DNA of 64,000 bases from positions 930,001-994,000 of the forward strand of contig NZ_JACHBP010000001.1 of the NCBI RefSeq assembly GCF_014200375.1, read 5' to 3'. Both the position numbers and the translations under genes were made by a program. Of this stretch, positions 8,433 through 17,242 are shown in pieces. The notes beneath the pieces were generated by a model. It ran no database searches. It saw only the letters and a list, made by a program, of their open reading frames with translations, and had not been told where the DNA came from. Numbering within the stretch: the first letter of the stretch is position 1; each line of letters begins with the position of its first letter. The DNA comes from Terrimesophilobacter mesophilus. GTDB taxonomy: Bacteria; Actinomycetota; Actinomycetes; Actinomycetales; Microbacteriaceae.

Positions 8433-9794
8433 TCAGGGCTGTGGGGTCGGCGTGCTCTTCGCTATTGCCGCCGCGACGGCCTGGGCGATCTTGTCGTAGT
8501 CCGGGTGCGCCGGGTTGAAGTCCGGCGGGACGAGTTCCAGTCGCGTCACCGGCAGTTTCCGCGACTTGGAGGCCAGGTCGACGAAAAGCCCAAGCATCAC
8601 GGAGGGAATATCGGTCTTGACCACCTGCTTTCCCGCCTCCGCAACACCCTGGAATTTCAGCAGGACGTTCGCGGGCGTGAATTCGCGCAGGATCGCCTCC
8701 TGCACGTCACGTTGGCGGGACATCCGCGAATAATCAGTCGTGTTGAAGCGCGAACGCGCGTACCACAACGCGGTGTTTCCGCCGAGATGCTGCTTTCCCG
8801 CCTCCACCCAGGCGAACGGCTTGGCCCCCGGTACCTCTGCTGCAAGCGGTGTCCGCTCCGGCACGTCGATCGTGATCCCGCCGAGCGCGTCGATGAGGTC
8901 GGAGAAACCCTTCATGTCGATGAGCACGAAGTACTGAACCTTCAGGCCGAGAACCCCCTCTGCGGCGTCCCGCATGGCCTCAATTCCGGGCAGGCTGCCG
9001 TGCTTCTCGGCATCCGGGTAGAGGTCCGGATGTTCCTCGCCATAGGTGTACAGGTAGTTGATGAGACACGGATCGCCGCAGTTGTATCCCTGAGGGAACG
9101 GGCCATAGAGCGGAGAGCCCTTCACGAAACGGATCTGCTCGGAGTTGCGCGGGATGCCGATGAGCACCGTCGCGCCGGTTTGGGCGTCGACGCTGGCCAC
9201 CGAGATGCTGTCGGGGCGCAGCCCGACGCGATCTGGCCCCGCGTCACCGCCCAGCAGCAGGATGTTGTACCGGCCGTCGACCGGTGGCGTGTACTCTCCG
9301 CTGTCGAAGATCGTCGTGATCGCCGACCGTGCCGACCCGGCGACGACGGCACCGTAACTCGCAACGCCCGCAGTTCCCACCAACCCGACCACTGCCAGAG
9401 CGGCCACGAAGGCGCGGGCAGTCGGGCGCACCTTCACGAGCCGGACGAGCCTCAGCGTGTCGAGCGTGAAGATGATCCAGATGACGACGAGGACCACCAG
9501 CACGACCTGAATGACCGCGAGCACCGTCGGATTCGCTGCCAGCGTGTACACGGCAACCGGCCAGAGCCAGTAGAGCAGCAGGCCGACCACGATGAGTCCC
9601 CACACGATGAAAGTGCAACTGACGCCGACCTTACCCAGCCGGCGGTTTCCCGCGATCAATTGCGCTGACCCGGGGATGAGGAGGTTCAGGGCGACAAGCC
9701 ACCACGCTCGCCGTCTCATCACGTCGGGGGACGAACTATCCGGAAATCGAACCGGGCTGACTGCACTCACTGGGCGGCGCTCACTGGAAGGCAT
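8433..9794 (-). CDS. LCP family cell-wall polymer ligase (LytR-CpsA-Psr)
   Basis: 453 aa membrane protein. The N-terminal third holds several hydrophobic segments (around AWWLVALNLLIPGSAQLIAG, FIVWGLIVVGLLLYWLW, VVLVVLVVIWIIF, AALAVVGLVGTAGVASY). The extracellular LCP domain follows: ILLLGGDAGPDRVGLRPDSI, IGIPRNSEQIRF, GGITIDVPERTPL and WYARSRFNTTDYSRMSRQRD, with the conserved arginines. LCP enzymes attach glycopolymers to peptidoglycan, which fits the neighbouring rhamnose locus. It lies 14 bases after purE on the same strand, so it is probably co-transcribed with purKE. Confidence 0.93.
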   Translation of the reverse strand: MPSSERRPVSAVSPVRFPDSSSPDVMRRRAWWLVALNLLIPGSAQLIAGNRRLGKVGVSCTFIVWGLIVVGLLLYWLWPVAVYTLAANPTVLAVIQVVLVVLVVIWIIFTLDTLRLVRLVKVRPTARAFVAALAVVGLVGTAGVASYGAVVAGSARSAITTIFDSGEYTPPVDGRYNILLLGGDAGPDRVGLRPDSISVASVDAQTGATVLIGIPRNSEQIRFVKGSPLYGPFPQGYNCGDPCLINYLYTYGEEHPDLYPDAEKHGSLPGIEAMRDAAEGVLGLKVQYFVLIDMKGFSDLIDALGGITIDVPERTPLAAEVPGAKPFAWVEAGKQHLGGNTALWYARSRFNTTDYSRMSRQRDVQEAILREFTPANVLLKFQGVAEAGKQVVKTDIPSVMLGLFVDLASKSRKLPVTRLELVPPDFNPAHPDYDKIAQAVAAAIAKSTPTPQP

Positions 9795-9808
9795 TCACTG
9801 GGCTGATC

Positions 9809-10303
9809 TCACTGCGCAGAGGAGAGTGCAGCGTTCTTCGCTGCGACCGAGGCTTCGAGGGATGCCGCGAAGTCGGTGAGCCTGGACGCGAGTTCCGGGT
9901 CGGTCATAGCGAGCATCCTCACCGCGAGGATCCCAGCATTGCGGCCACCGCCAATCGACACGGTCGCCACTGGGACACCGGCGGGCATCTGCACGATCGA
10001 CAGCAGTGAGTCGAGCCCGTCGAGGTTCGCCAGCGGAACGGGCACGCCGATCACTGGCAATGTTGTGACCGCGGCCAGCATCCCCGGTAGGTGGGCGGCA
10101 CCTCCCGCCCCCGCGATGATGCATCGGATGCCGCGTCCAGCCGCTTCCTTGCCGTAGGCGATCATCCGCTCCGGGGTTCGGTGTGCTGAGACCACTTGCA
10201 CCTCGTGCTCGACGCCGAACTCTTTGAGCACCGCTGAAGCGTGAGCCATGACCGACCAGTCGGAATCGGAGCCCATGACGACGGCAACGAGGGGTGGGGG
10301 CAT
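9809..10303 (-). CDS. purE: N5-carboxyaminoimidazole ribonucleotide mutase PurE
   Basis: 164 aa, usual length for class I PurE, which converts N5-CAIR to CAIR in purine synthesis. Motifs [20 protein letters not shown] and [11 protein letters not shown] form the active site. It follows purK by 17 bases. TAGCAT (10311-10316, minus strand) lies seven bases before the ATG, so an internal leaderless promoter is possible. Confidence 0.97.
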   Translation of the reverse strand: MPPPLVAVVMGSDSDWSVMAHASAVLKEFGVEHEVQVVSAHRTPERMIAYGKEAAGRGIRCIIAGAGGAAHLPGMLAAVTTLPVIGVPVPLANLDGLDSLLSIVQMPAGVPVATVSIGGGRNAGILAVRMLAMTDPELASRLTDFAASLEASVAAKNAALSSAQ

Positions 10304-10320
10304 GGTGACAATGCTAAAGG

Positions 10321-11451
10321 CTAGTCTCCGAAGAGGGCCGCCATGGCGCGCGCCTCGTGCAGGACGGTGTCCAGATCATCCCCCATGGCCGTGACGTGCC
10401 CGACCTTCCGACCGGGCCGCGGATCCTTGCCGTAGTTGTGAATCTTGACGCCGGGGAACGCGGCGAAAGCGTTCTGGTACCGGTCCGCCATCGTGCCAGT
10501 GGTCGGGCCGCCGAGGATGTTCACCATGACGGTCCACCCCGCGACGGGAGCGGTGTCTCCGAGCGGAAGGTCGAGGACTGCCCTCAGGTGTTGCTCGAAC
10601 TGGCTTGTGACCGACCCCTCAATACTCCAGTGACCAGAATTGTGAGGGCGCATAGCGAGCTCATTGACCAGGATGCGGCCATCCGCCGTCTCGAACAGTT
10701 CGACGGCGAGCACGCCGGTGACGTTGAGCGCTTCCGCAATCGCCGTCGCGATGTCGGCGGCGACGCGCGCGAGCTCCGGGTCGAGCCCAGGTGCCGGTGC
10801 GATCACCTCCGCGCACACGCCGTCACGCTGGATGCTCTCAACCGCAGACCAGGCGGCGACCTGCCCCGACGGCCTTCGCGCGACCGATTGCGCGAGTTCG
10901 CGCCGAAAGTCCACGAGCTCCTCGGCGAGAAGGGACCCGCCATTCCCATCTTCGGCGAGCGCGGCGAACCAGTCGTCGGCCTCGGTTGCCGCGCGAACGA
11001 TCCTGACGCCCTTGCCGTCGTAGCCGCCACGCGCCGTCTTCACGACGGCGGCACCGTTGTTCTGCTCGAGGAATGTCGCGAGTTCAGCGGAGTCCGCGAC
11101 GGCGGCCCAGCGGGGTACCGGAATTCCGAGCCCGGTGAGGGCAGCGCGCATGTGCAGCTTGTCCTGGGCGGCGAGAAGCGCATCCGGGCCGGGGTGGACA
11201 GCGAGCCCCGCGTCGACGAGCGCGTGCAGGACAGCCTGCGGTACATGCTCGTGATCGAAGGTCACCACATCCGCTGTTGAACAGAATTGAAGGACTTTGT
11301 CCACATTCCGGTAGTCGCCGACATCGGTTGCCGCCAGGTCGGCGGACATTCCTTCGCTTTCGGCCAGAACGCGAAGGTCGATGCCGAGATTGATCGCCGC
11401 CGGGACCATCATGCGCGCCAGCTGCCCACCACCGATGACGGCCACCCTCAT
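10321..11451 (-). CDS. purK: 5-(carboxyamino)imidazole ribonucleotide synthase PurK
   Basis: 376 aa ATP-grasp enzyme that makes N5-CAIR from AIR, bicarbonate and ATP. The N-terminus [14 protein letters not shown] is the family signature, GGYDGKGV is the ATP-grasp loop, and [24 protein letters not shown] carries the metal-binding residues. I chose ATG at 11451 because GGAGAC precedes it at proper distance and MRVAVIGGG is the normal N-terminus; an in-frame extension of 11 residues upstream has no support. First gene of purK-purE-LCP. Confidence 0.96.
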   Translation of the reverse strand: MRVAVIGGGQLARMMVPAAINLGIDLRVLAESEGMSADLAATDVGDYRNVDKVLQFCSTADVVTFDHEHVPQAVLHALVDAGLAVHPGPDALLAAQDKLHMRAALTGLGIPVPRWAAVADSAELATFLEQNNGAAVVKTARGGYDGKGVRIVRAATEADDWFAALAEDGNGGSLLAEELVDFRRELAQSVARRPSGQVAAWSAVESIQRDGVCAEVIAPAPGLDPELARVAADIATAIAEALNVTGVLAVELFETADGRILVNELAMRPHNSGHWSIEGSVTSQFEQHLRAVLDLPLGDTAPVAGWTVMVNILGGPTTGTMADRYQNAFAAFPGVKIHNYGKDPRPGRKVGHVTAMGDDLDTVLHEARAMAALFGD

Positions 11452-11497
11452 TGAGTCTCCCTCAGCCATTCCCAGCAACGCCACTGATTCGGACGGT

Positions 11498-11503
11498 TAG
11501 AAT
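11498..11503 (+). promoter_or_regulatory. -10 element of the GtrA-like gene
   Basis: TAGAAT, close to consensus, in the divergent gap between purK and the GtrA-like gene. It leaves a leader of about 45-50 bases before the GTG at 11558. No good -35 is seen. Confidence 0.4.
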
Positions 11504-11557
11504 TCGTACCGCCCGTGTCCATCTTTGCGTATCTTCCGTACGCCAGGCGGAGGTCTC

Positions 11558-12055
11558 GTGAAAGCCCTGATCCATCAGCTCCTGCGTTTCGCAGCGGTGG
11601 GCGGCGTCGGGCTCGTGGTGGATGTCGGGATCTTCAATCTGTTGCGTGTCACGGTTCTCTCCCCCGAGCACCTGCATGAGGGACCCGTCGTTGCGAAGGT
11701 CATCTCGACGTCCGTTGCGATCGCCGTGAACTGGCTGGGAAATCGCTATTGGACGTTCGGGCCGCACCGTCGCCCGCGAGCGTTCCGCGAGGGCATGGAA
11801 TTCGCGCTCGTAAGCATCGGAGGCATGCTGATAGGTCTCGCCTGCCTGTGGATATCGCACTACGTGCTCGGATTCACCTCGCTGCTCGCCGACAACGTGT
11901 CCTCCAACGTCATTGGGCTTGCCCTCGGTACAGCCTTCCGCTTCTGGCTCTATCGCACCTGGGTCTTCAGGCCGCGCGTCAGCGCTCCCCCCACACGATC
12001 GTCTCGTCCGGTGGACTCGACGCCGCCGCCTGCCGTCGTGCCGCAATCGGATTGA
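11558..12055 (+). CDS. GtrA-family membrane protein
   Basis: 165 aa with four predicted membrane spans (FAAVGGVGLVVDVGIFNLL; VISTSVAIAVNWLGNRYW; FALVSIGGMLIGLACLWI; VSSNVIGLALGTAFRFWLY). GtrA proteins are thought to flip polyprenyl-linked sugars across the membrane in wall glycan assembly. GTG at 11558 is chosen because AGGCGGAGG stands four bases before it; a TTG 33 bases upstream has no ribosome site. The 3' end overlaps the convergent PH-domain gene by 77 bases. Confidence 0.88.
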   Translation: MKALIHQLLRFAAVGGVGLVVDVGIFNLLRVTVLSPEHLHEGPVVAKVISTSVAIAVNWLGNRYWTFGPHRRPRAFREGMEFALVSIGGMLIGLACLWISHYVLGFTSLLADNVSSNVIGLALGTAFRFWLYRTWVFRPRVSAPPTRSSRPVDSTPPPAVVPQSD

Positions 12056-12530
12056 TGCTGCGCTCCATGAGGTCGTGGAGCGTGCCCTGCACGAGGTCCG
12101 CGTTCGGCACATCCTTGAGCACGACCGGATGGTCGAGGCCGGTGTTGATGCGCACGTCGCCGCTCCCGAACATGCTCTGCAGCGCGTTCTTGCGCACCGT
12201 GATGTCGTAGCCCCGGCTGTGGAGGAGTTCCTGTCGCACCCGGATGAAGAATCCCCGCCTCAGGACCAGCCGCCTCGTCGTGATCGTGTAGCGGCGTCCG
12301 AGCCAGTTCAGGAGCGGCAGCAACCACAGCAGGATGATCGCGAGTACACCGACGACGAGCACCGTGTTGTTCTGCCAGGCCTCTTCGAAATGGCCATAGA
12401 AATAGGCCGAACCCCCCACCGCGGCGATGAGGACGATCGTCGGCCAGAAGAGAGCACGTCCGTGCGAGCGCAGGGTGGCGACCCGATACTCTGCCTCCTG
12501 CGCCGCGCCCGTCTGACCCGTGGTGGACAT
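11979..12530 (-). CDS. Membrane protein with bacterial PH domain
   Basis: 183 aa. Two hydrophobic segments near the N-terminus (LFWPTIVLIAAVGGSAYFYG; TVLVVGVLAIILLWLLPLL) precede a bacterial PH (DUF304-like) domain starting RRYTITTRRLVLRRGFF and ending DVPNADLVQGTLHDLM. The function is not established. It starts four bases after the birA stop and is co-directional, so probably co-transcribed with birA. The pairing of a GtrA-like protein, this protein and birA is a conserved actinobacterial neighbourhood. Its C-terminal codons are antisense to the end of the GtrA-like gene. Confidence 0.85.
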   Translation of the reverse strand: MSTTGQTGAAQEAEYRVATLRSHGRALFWPTIVLIAAVGGSAYFYGHFEEAWQNNTVLVVGVLAIILLWLLPLLNWLGRRYTITTRRLVLRRGFFIRVRQELLHSRGYDITVRKNALQSMFGSGDVRINTGLDHPVVLKDVPNADLVQGTLHDLMERSINPIAARRQAAASSPPDETIVWGER

Positions 12531-12533
12531 GAA

Positions 12534-13328
12534 TCATTCATACCGCAGATGCGTCACGTCACCGGCGGCGACAGTCTGCATGCTGCCATCGGAATGGACC
12601 CTCAGGCGAAGCCGGCCGGCGTCGTCGAGGTCGACAGCGGTCCCGACGAGGTGGCTGCCATCCGGCAGACTGACCTGCACGGAACGCCCGAGGCTGCTGC
12701 AGGCGGCGCCGAGGCCGGCGCGGAACCGGGCGAAGTCGGCATCCGACGTCGCGCTCGTGAACTCCTGCCATCCGCGTTTCAGTTCGTCGAGATAGCCGAC
12801 GAGCGCGAGGTCGGCGAGCTCTTCCGCGGATGCCGTGGCGCCGTTGAGAAGGAGCGATGTCGCCGTCGGAACCGGCAGTGACTCGGTGGGGATCGTGAGG
12901 TTCACGCCCGCGCCGACCACGACCGACCTGGCATCCGGAAGCAGCTCGGAGAGCACACCGGCGACCTTCCTGCCCCCGATGAGGACGTCGTTGGGCCACT
13001 TGAGGGCGACGTCGCCAGAAGGGACGAGTCTCCCGACCGCCGTCGCCATGGCGCGCCCGGCCAGGAGCGGAATCCAGCCGTAGCGCTCGAGCGGCACGGC
13101 GCGCTCCCGGGGCCGAAGCAGAACGGACACGGCCAGGGATGTCCCGGGCGGGGCCGCCCAGGTGCGTCCCAGACGACCTCTCCCCGCCGTCTGGTTGAGC
13201 GATGCGATGACCGTGAACTCGTCGAGTGTCTGTGTCGCCGCACGGGCGACGAGCTCATCGTTCGTCGAGGGCACCTCGTCGAGAACGACCAGCAGCGCCA
13301 CCCGATCCTGCGCGAGGGGAAGGTCCAT
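12534..13328 (-). CDS. birA: Biotin--[acetyl-CoA-carboxylase] ligase BirA
   Basis: 264 aa biotin protein ligase of the short type with no N-terminal DNA-binding domain, so it is not a repressor. The biotin/ATP loop is at residues 49-55 (GRGRLGR, within NQTAGRGRLGRTW), and the catalytic lysine is K111 in LKWPNDVLIGG. It biotinylates the BCCP lysine of the acyl-CoA carboxylase alpha subunit encoded at 28.3 kb. The ATG has TAGCCT exactly six bases upstream, the leaderless layout. Confidence 0.95.
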   Translation of the reverse strand: MDLPLAQDRVALLVVLDEVPSTNDELVARAATQTLDEFTVIASLNQTAGRGRLGRTWAAPPGTSLAVSVLLRPRERAVPLERYGWIPLLAGRAMATAVGRLVPSGDVALKWPNDVLIGGRKVAGVLSELLPDARSVVVGAGVNLTIPTESLPVPTATSLLLNGATASAEELADLALVGYLDELKRGWQEFTSATSDADFARFRAGLGAACSSLGRSVQVSLPDGSHLVGTAVDLDDAGRLRLRVHSDGSMQTVAAGDVTHLRYE

Positions 13329-13334
13329 GTCCCA

Positions 13335-13340
13335 AGGCTA
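13335..13340 (-). promoter_or_regulatory. -10 element of birA (leaderless layout)
   Basis: TAGCCT on the minus strand, six bases (TGGGAC) before the birA ATG. Confidence 0.5.
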
Positions 13341-13630
13341 CGGCGCGTCGCGACACGGTCATAGACGGCCGCCGTCGAAACCCGCTAGCCTGTGTCCCAC
13401 GGGCGCCCATCGCGTCCACGGTGTCATGACGAAACGGAGCCGGATTGCCTGGATAGGTCGACGCCGCCCGAGCGGCGCCCTGCGATACGCAGGTTGCGCA
13501 ACTCGACTCCGTGGCCGAGACCCTTCACCCCCGCCAGACCGACGAACCCGTCCGGTCACCACTGGTGGAGTTGAACCCGTCCACAGTCCGTGACGATGTT
13601 CGGCCCGCCGCCACCGACAAGGAAAACTTC
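13341..13630 (+). promoter_or_regulatory. Long leader of the nucleoside hydrolase / ECF operon
   Basis: Roughly 290 bases with no credible gene. A TAGCCT hexamer at 13386-13391 on the plus strand could give a 5' leader of about 230 bases. Inside it, GTCGA (13457-13461) and TCGAC (13503-13507) would close two nested hairpins: CGCCGC-CCGA-GCGGCG (13462-13477) and CCTGCG-ATA-CGCAGG (13479-13493). The palindrome GTTGCGCAAC (13493-13502) overlaps the 3' side. This could be a structured RNA, a LacI-type operator, or both; no known riboswitch is recognised. Confidence 0.35.
13493..13502. promoter_or_regulatory. GTTGCGCAAC palindrome, possible LacI-type operator
   Basis: A perfect 10-bp palindrome with central CG, the form used by many LacI-family regulators. 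It lies 130 bases upstream of the nucleoside hydrolase. No LacI-family gene is in the window, so the regulator is unknown. Confidence 0.3.
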
Positions 13631-14659
13631 ATGACCCAAGCGATCATCATGGACGTCGACACCGGCATCGATGATTCCCTCGCCCTTCTCTACCTCCTCG
13701 CAAGCCCCGAAGCCGAGATCCTCGCGATCACCTGCACGAGCGGGAACGTCCCCGCGAAACAGGTGGCCATCAACAATCTCGCCTGGCTCGAGTTGTGCGG
13801 TTCGCCCGACATCGAAGTGGCGCTCGGCTCTGAGGTGCCCGTCCTCGCGCCGCTCATGACGACGGAGGAGACCCACGGCCCGCAGGGCATCGGCTACGCG
13901 GAACTGCCCGCCCCCACGCGGACCGTCTCCGCGCGTCACGCCACCGAAGTGTGGATCGAGCTCGCACGAAGCCGCCCCGGCGAGATCGTCGGTCTCGTCA
14001 CCGGCCCGCTCACGAACCTCGCCCTCGCCCTCCGGATCGAACCAGAGCTGCCGCGCCTGCTCAAGCGCCTCGTCGTCATGGGCGGCGCGTTCAACCACGC
14101 CGGCAACACGCTTCCGACCACGGAGTGGAACATCGCCGTCGACCCCGAGTCGGCCAAGATGGTCTTCGACGCGTTCTCCGGCCTGCCCGCTGACCGTCGG
14201 CCGATCATCTGCGCACTCGATGTCACGGAGCAGATAGAGATGAAGCCGGAGCACATCGCGGAGATCGGTCGCCGCGCCGGGAGCACGCCGGATGAGATCA
14301 TCGCCGAGGCGGATGTCGACGGCACGCTCTCCACGGCATCCAACAGCGTCGTGCGGTACCTCACGGATGCCGTGCGCTTCTACATGGAATTCCACATCGC
14401 CCACAACCAGGGCTTCCTCGCTCACATGCACGATCCGTTCGCGGCGGCCATGGCCCTGCACCCGGAACTCGGCACGACGCGGGCGGCCACGGTAGACGTC
14501 GAGCTCGCGGGCTCTCTCACCCGCGGGCAGACGGTCGCGGACTGGGCGGGCATGTGGGGGCGGGAGCCCAACGCCGACATCGTGGTCGCCGTCGATCCGC
14601 CCCGATTCTTCGACCACCTCGTCGAAAGGGTCAGCGAATTCGCCCGTCGAGTCGGCTGA
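13631..14659 (+). CDS. Nucleoside hydrolase (inosine-uridine preferring family)
   Basis: 342 aa. It hydrolyses the N-glycosidic bond of ribonucleosides to base and ribose. The calcium-binding signature DVDTGIDDS is at residues 8-16 (D8, D10, D15). NHAGNTLPTTEWNIAVDPESA carries the ribose-binding N/E/N set, and MHDPFAA supplies the last metal-binding aspartate. ATG at 13631 is chosen from AAGGAAA seven bases upstream and the family N-terminus; the long upstream extension is leader sequence. It is followed by a complete ECF transporter, which suggests nucleosides are imported and cleaved by one operon. Confidence 0.93.
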   Translation: MTQAIIMDVDTGIDDSLALLYLLASPEAEILAITCTSGNVPAKQVAINNLAWLELCGSPDIEVALGSEVPVLAPLMTTEETHGPQGIGYAELPAPTRTVSARHATEVWIELARSRPGEIVGLVTGPLTNLALALRIEPELPRLLKRLVVMGGAFNHAGNTLPTTEWNIAVDPESAKMVFDAFSGLPADRRPIICALDVTEQIEMKPEHIAEIGRRAGSTPDEIIAEADVDGTLSTASNSVVRYLTDAVRFYMEFHIAHNQGFLAHMHDPFAAAMALHPELGTTRAATVDVELAGSLTRGQTVADWAGMWGREPNADIVVAVDPPRFFDHLVERVSEFARRVG

Positions 14660-14713
14660 CCCGCACCACCCCAGGTAAACGCAGTAGTACCAACGCCAAT
14701 GAAGGAGAAAGTC

Positions 14714-15601
14714 ATGAGTAGCACCGCAGCAACTCCTGCCGACTCGAAGAAGGTCCGAAACCGGATCTTCATCGCGGTCGGCACGATCATCATCATCGCG
14801 ACGTACCTGTACCTCGTCGTCGGCCAGCCGACCGACATCGCACAGAGCTCGTTCAGCCAGTCGGGCCTCATCGCGATCGCCGGCTACGTGGTGGGCGCCA
14901 TCCTGCTCGCCATCGGCGCCATCCACCGCCTCCCCACCGCCACCGTCGCGATGGTTCCGGTGGCGATCGCGCTCAACATCGTCGTTGGGCAGATCGTCTC
15001 GGTCATCGGCCTGCCGGTCTACCTCGACTCGATCGGTACTGTGCTCGTCTCGGCCCTTGCCGGCCCCGCCGCCGGTGTCGTCACCGGTATCCTCACGAAC
15101 GTGATCTGGGGTCTCACTCTGAGCCCGATCGCGCTTCCGTACGCGGTCGTCCAGGTCATCATCGGCGTCATGGCCGGATACGCGGCCCGGCTCGGCATGT
15201 TCCGCCTGTTCTACCTGGCCCCCGTGGCCGGTGCGATCACCGGAATCGTCTGCGCCATCGTCTCCGCCCCCATCTCCGCCTTCGTCTTCGGTGGAGCGAC
15301 GGGTGGTGGCACGGGCGCGATCGTCGGGGCATTCCAGGCCATGGGGCAATCGCTCCTTGGTGCGACAACGCTGCAGGGTCTGTTGTCCGACCCGCTCGAC
15401 AAGGCGATCTCGTTCACGATCGTCGTGCTCATCCTCGCAGCACTGCCGAGCCGGTTCCGTCAGCGCTTCCCGTTCGTGCGCCAGTACAACGTGTTCGGTC
15501 GCAAGGCGCCCGCGCTGCAGCACCAGACCGCTGCTCCCGCGGCACCGGCCGCATCCGCAGTCCCGGCAGCGGATGTCACCGACGCGACGCCAGACAACTA
15601 G
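14714..15601 (+). CDS. ECF transporter substrate-binding (S) component
   Basis: 295 aa with about six membrane spans, including IAGYVVGAILLAIGAI, MVPVAIALNIVVGQIVSVIG, LPYAVVQVIIGVMAGYAA and YLAPVAGAITGIVCAIVSA. The Ala/Pro-rich C-terminal tail is low complexity. ATG at 14714 follows AAGGAGAAAGTC, a strong ribosome site; the ATG 15 bases earlier lies within that site. T and A components follow at once. It captures the substrate of the transporter. The substrate is not certain from sequence, but the adjacent nucleoside hydrolase favours a nucleoside. Confidence 0.85.
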   Translation: MSSTAATPADSKKVRNRIFIAVGTIIIIATYLYLVVGQPTDIAQSSFSQSGLIAIAGYVVGAILLAIGAIHRLPTATVAMVPVAIALNIVVGQIVSVIGLPVYLDSIGTVLVSALAGPAAGVVTGILTNVIWGLTLSPIALPYAVVQVIIGVMAGYAARLGMFRLFYLAPVAGAITGIVCAIVSAPISAFVFGGATGGGTGAIVGAFQAMGQSLLGATTLQGLLSDPLDKAISFTIVVLILAALPSRFRQRFPFVRQYNVFGRKAPALQHQTAAPAAPAASAVPAADVTDATPDN

Positions 15602-15607
15602 GAACCG

Positions 15608-16387
15608 ATGTCGTCGACGCTCTTTGACAACCGCAAGTCGGTCATCCACCGACTGAACCCGGTGACGAAACTCATCGCACTGCTCGCGATCATCGTCACG
15701 GTGTTCGCCATCCCGCTCTGGTGGGTGGCGGGGTTGATCATCGTGCTCGTCGTCGTGCCTGCCGCCGTGATCTCCGGATCCGGCGGCAGGCTCCTCAGCC
15801 TCAGCCTCAGAATCCTCCTGCCGATCATGCTCGTCCTGTTCATCGTCCAGGGGCTCACGTTCCCCGGCGGCAAGACGATCATCTGGCAGTGGGGCATCAT
15901 CGACGTGACCTCCGAGGGGCTCCTGTTCGCCCTCGGGATCGGCTCACGCATCATCGTCCTGGTCCTCGCCTCGATCCTGCTCGTGCTCACCACGCACCCC
16001 GGAGACCTCATGAGCGCCCTGACCGAGCGCGGGATGTCGCCGAAGTTCGCGTACATCATCAGTTCGACGCTGCAGCTCATCCCGGCATTCAAGGATCGCG
16101 CCGACAGCATCCTGCTCGCCCAGCAGGCGCGAGGTCTCAGCCTCAAGGGCAACCCGCTGCGCAGGATCAAGATCATGCTTCCGCTGCTCAGCCCCCTCGT
16201 GCTCGGGATGTTCACCGACGTGGAGGAGCGTTCGACCGCCATGGAGGCGCGCGCGTTCGGCTCGACCGCCCGGCGCACATCACTCATCCCCGTCGCCGAC
16301 AGCATGGTCCAGCGGATCGCCCGGTGGCTGTTCATCGTCCTGGCTCTCGCGGCCGTCGCCACCCCGATCCTGTTAGGACTCCTGTGA
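15608..16387 (+). CDS. ecfT: ECF transporter transmembrane (T) component
   Basis: 259 aa. The N-terminus DNRKSVIHRLNPVTKLIALL is the EcfT signature, followed by several hydrophobic spans. The two cytoplasmic coupling motifs with Ala-Arg-Gly/Ala-Arg-Ala appear as AQQARGLSLKGN and AMEARAFGSTARRTS, which contact the two ATPases. It lies six bases after the S component and overlaps the first ATPase gene (GTGA). Confidence 0.93.
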   Translation: MSSTLFDNRKSVIHRLNPVTKLIALLAIIVTVFAIPLWWVAGLIIVLVVVPAAVISGSGGRLLSLSLRILLPIMLVLFIVQGLTFPGGKTIIWQWGIIDVTSEGLLFALGIGSRIIVLVLASILLVLTTHPGDLMSALTERGMSPKFAYIISSTLQLIPAFKDRADSILLAQQARGLSLKGNPLRRIKIMLPLLSPLVLGMFTDVEERSTAMEARAFGSTARRTSLIPVADSMVQRIARWLFIVLALAAVATPILLGLL

Positions 16388-17241
16388 TTCAGCTCGACGA
16401 CGTCTCGTACGCCTACCCCGACACGGACCATTTCGTCCTGTCGCACATGAACCTGTCGATCCCCGCGGGGTCGGTCACCGGCATCGTCGGAGCATCCGGC
16501 GCAGGGAAGACAACGCTCGCCAAGATCCTCTCGGGGTTCATCCCGCACGTCGACGGCGGGGAACTGAGCGGCACGGTCGTCGTCGACGGTGTGACGATCG
16601 CGGAGGCGTCGCTCGCCGACGCCGTCTCGCACGTGGGCCTCGTCATCCAGAGCCCGTTCAACCAGATCTCGGGCGCGAAGTTCACGGTGCGCGAAGAGCT
16701 CGCGTTCGGCCTCGAGAACCTCGGGGTGCCCCGCGACGAGATGGCGGTGCGGGTCGCAGAGGTCGCCGACCTGCTCGGCATCACCGGGCTTCTCGACCGC
16801 TCGCCCTACGCGCTCTCCGGCGGCCAGCAGCAGCTCGTCGCCATCGCCTCGATGATCATCATGCGCACCCCCGTGCTCGTCATGGACGAACCGACATCGC
16901 AGCTCGACCCTGGCGGCACGCGAATGGTCTTCGATGTCATGTCGAGCCTCCGCGACTCCGGCATCACGCTCGTCATCTTCGAGCACAAACTCGAACTCCT
17001 TCGGGAGCACGCGGATGTCGTGCACGTTCTCGCCGACCACCAGCTCATCGCGCACGGGCCGTCGCGCGCCATGCTCGCCGATCCGCGGATGGAGGAGTGG
17101 GGCATCGGCTCCACGCGATTCACCGCTGCGGCATCCGAGGCGCGAACCAAGAAGCTCCTGCCGGCGGATGTCGAACTGCCGGTCTCCATCGAGGACGCGG
17201 CGACGGTCTTCGCCTCCTTCGCGAGCTCGAAGGGAGCCTGA
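16384..17241 (+). CDS. ECF transporter ATPase (A component 1)
   Basis: 285 aa ABC ATPase. Walker A GASGAGKTT, Q-loop VIQSPFNQISG, signature ALSGGQQQLVAIA and Walker B VLVMDEPTSQLD are all canonical. The GTG start overlaps the ecfT stop; there is no room for a longer protein. It pairs with the second ATPase to power uptake. The about 70-residue C-terminal extension (from LLADPRMEEWGIGSTRF on) is usual for EcfA. Confidence 0.95.
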   Translation: MIQLDDVSYAYPDTDHFVLSHMNLSIPAGSVTGIVGASGAGKTTLAKILSGFIPHVDGGELSGTVVVDGVTIAEASLADAVSHVGLVIQSPFNQISGAKFTVREELAFGLENLGVPRDEMAVRVAEVADLLGITGLLDRSPYALSGGQQQLVAIASMIIMRTPVLVMDEPTSQLDPGGTRMVFDVMSSLRDSGITLVIFEHKLELLREHADVVHVLADHQLIAHGPSRAMLADPRMEEWGIGSTRFTAAASEARTKKLLPADVELPVSIEDAATVFASFASSKGA

Positions 17242-17242
17242 C

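Noticed and set aside
13556-15649. Open frame of about 700 codons on the minus strand opposite the nucleoside hydrolase and ECF S component
   Set aside because: Composition is Arg/Asp/Gly/His-rich with no family motif, there is no ribosome site, and the opposite strand encodes clear enzymes. It is a high-GC antisense shadow.
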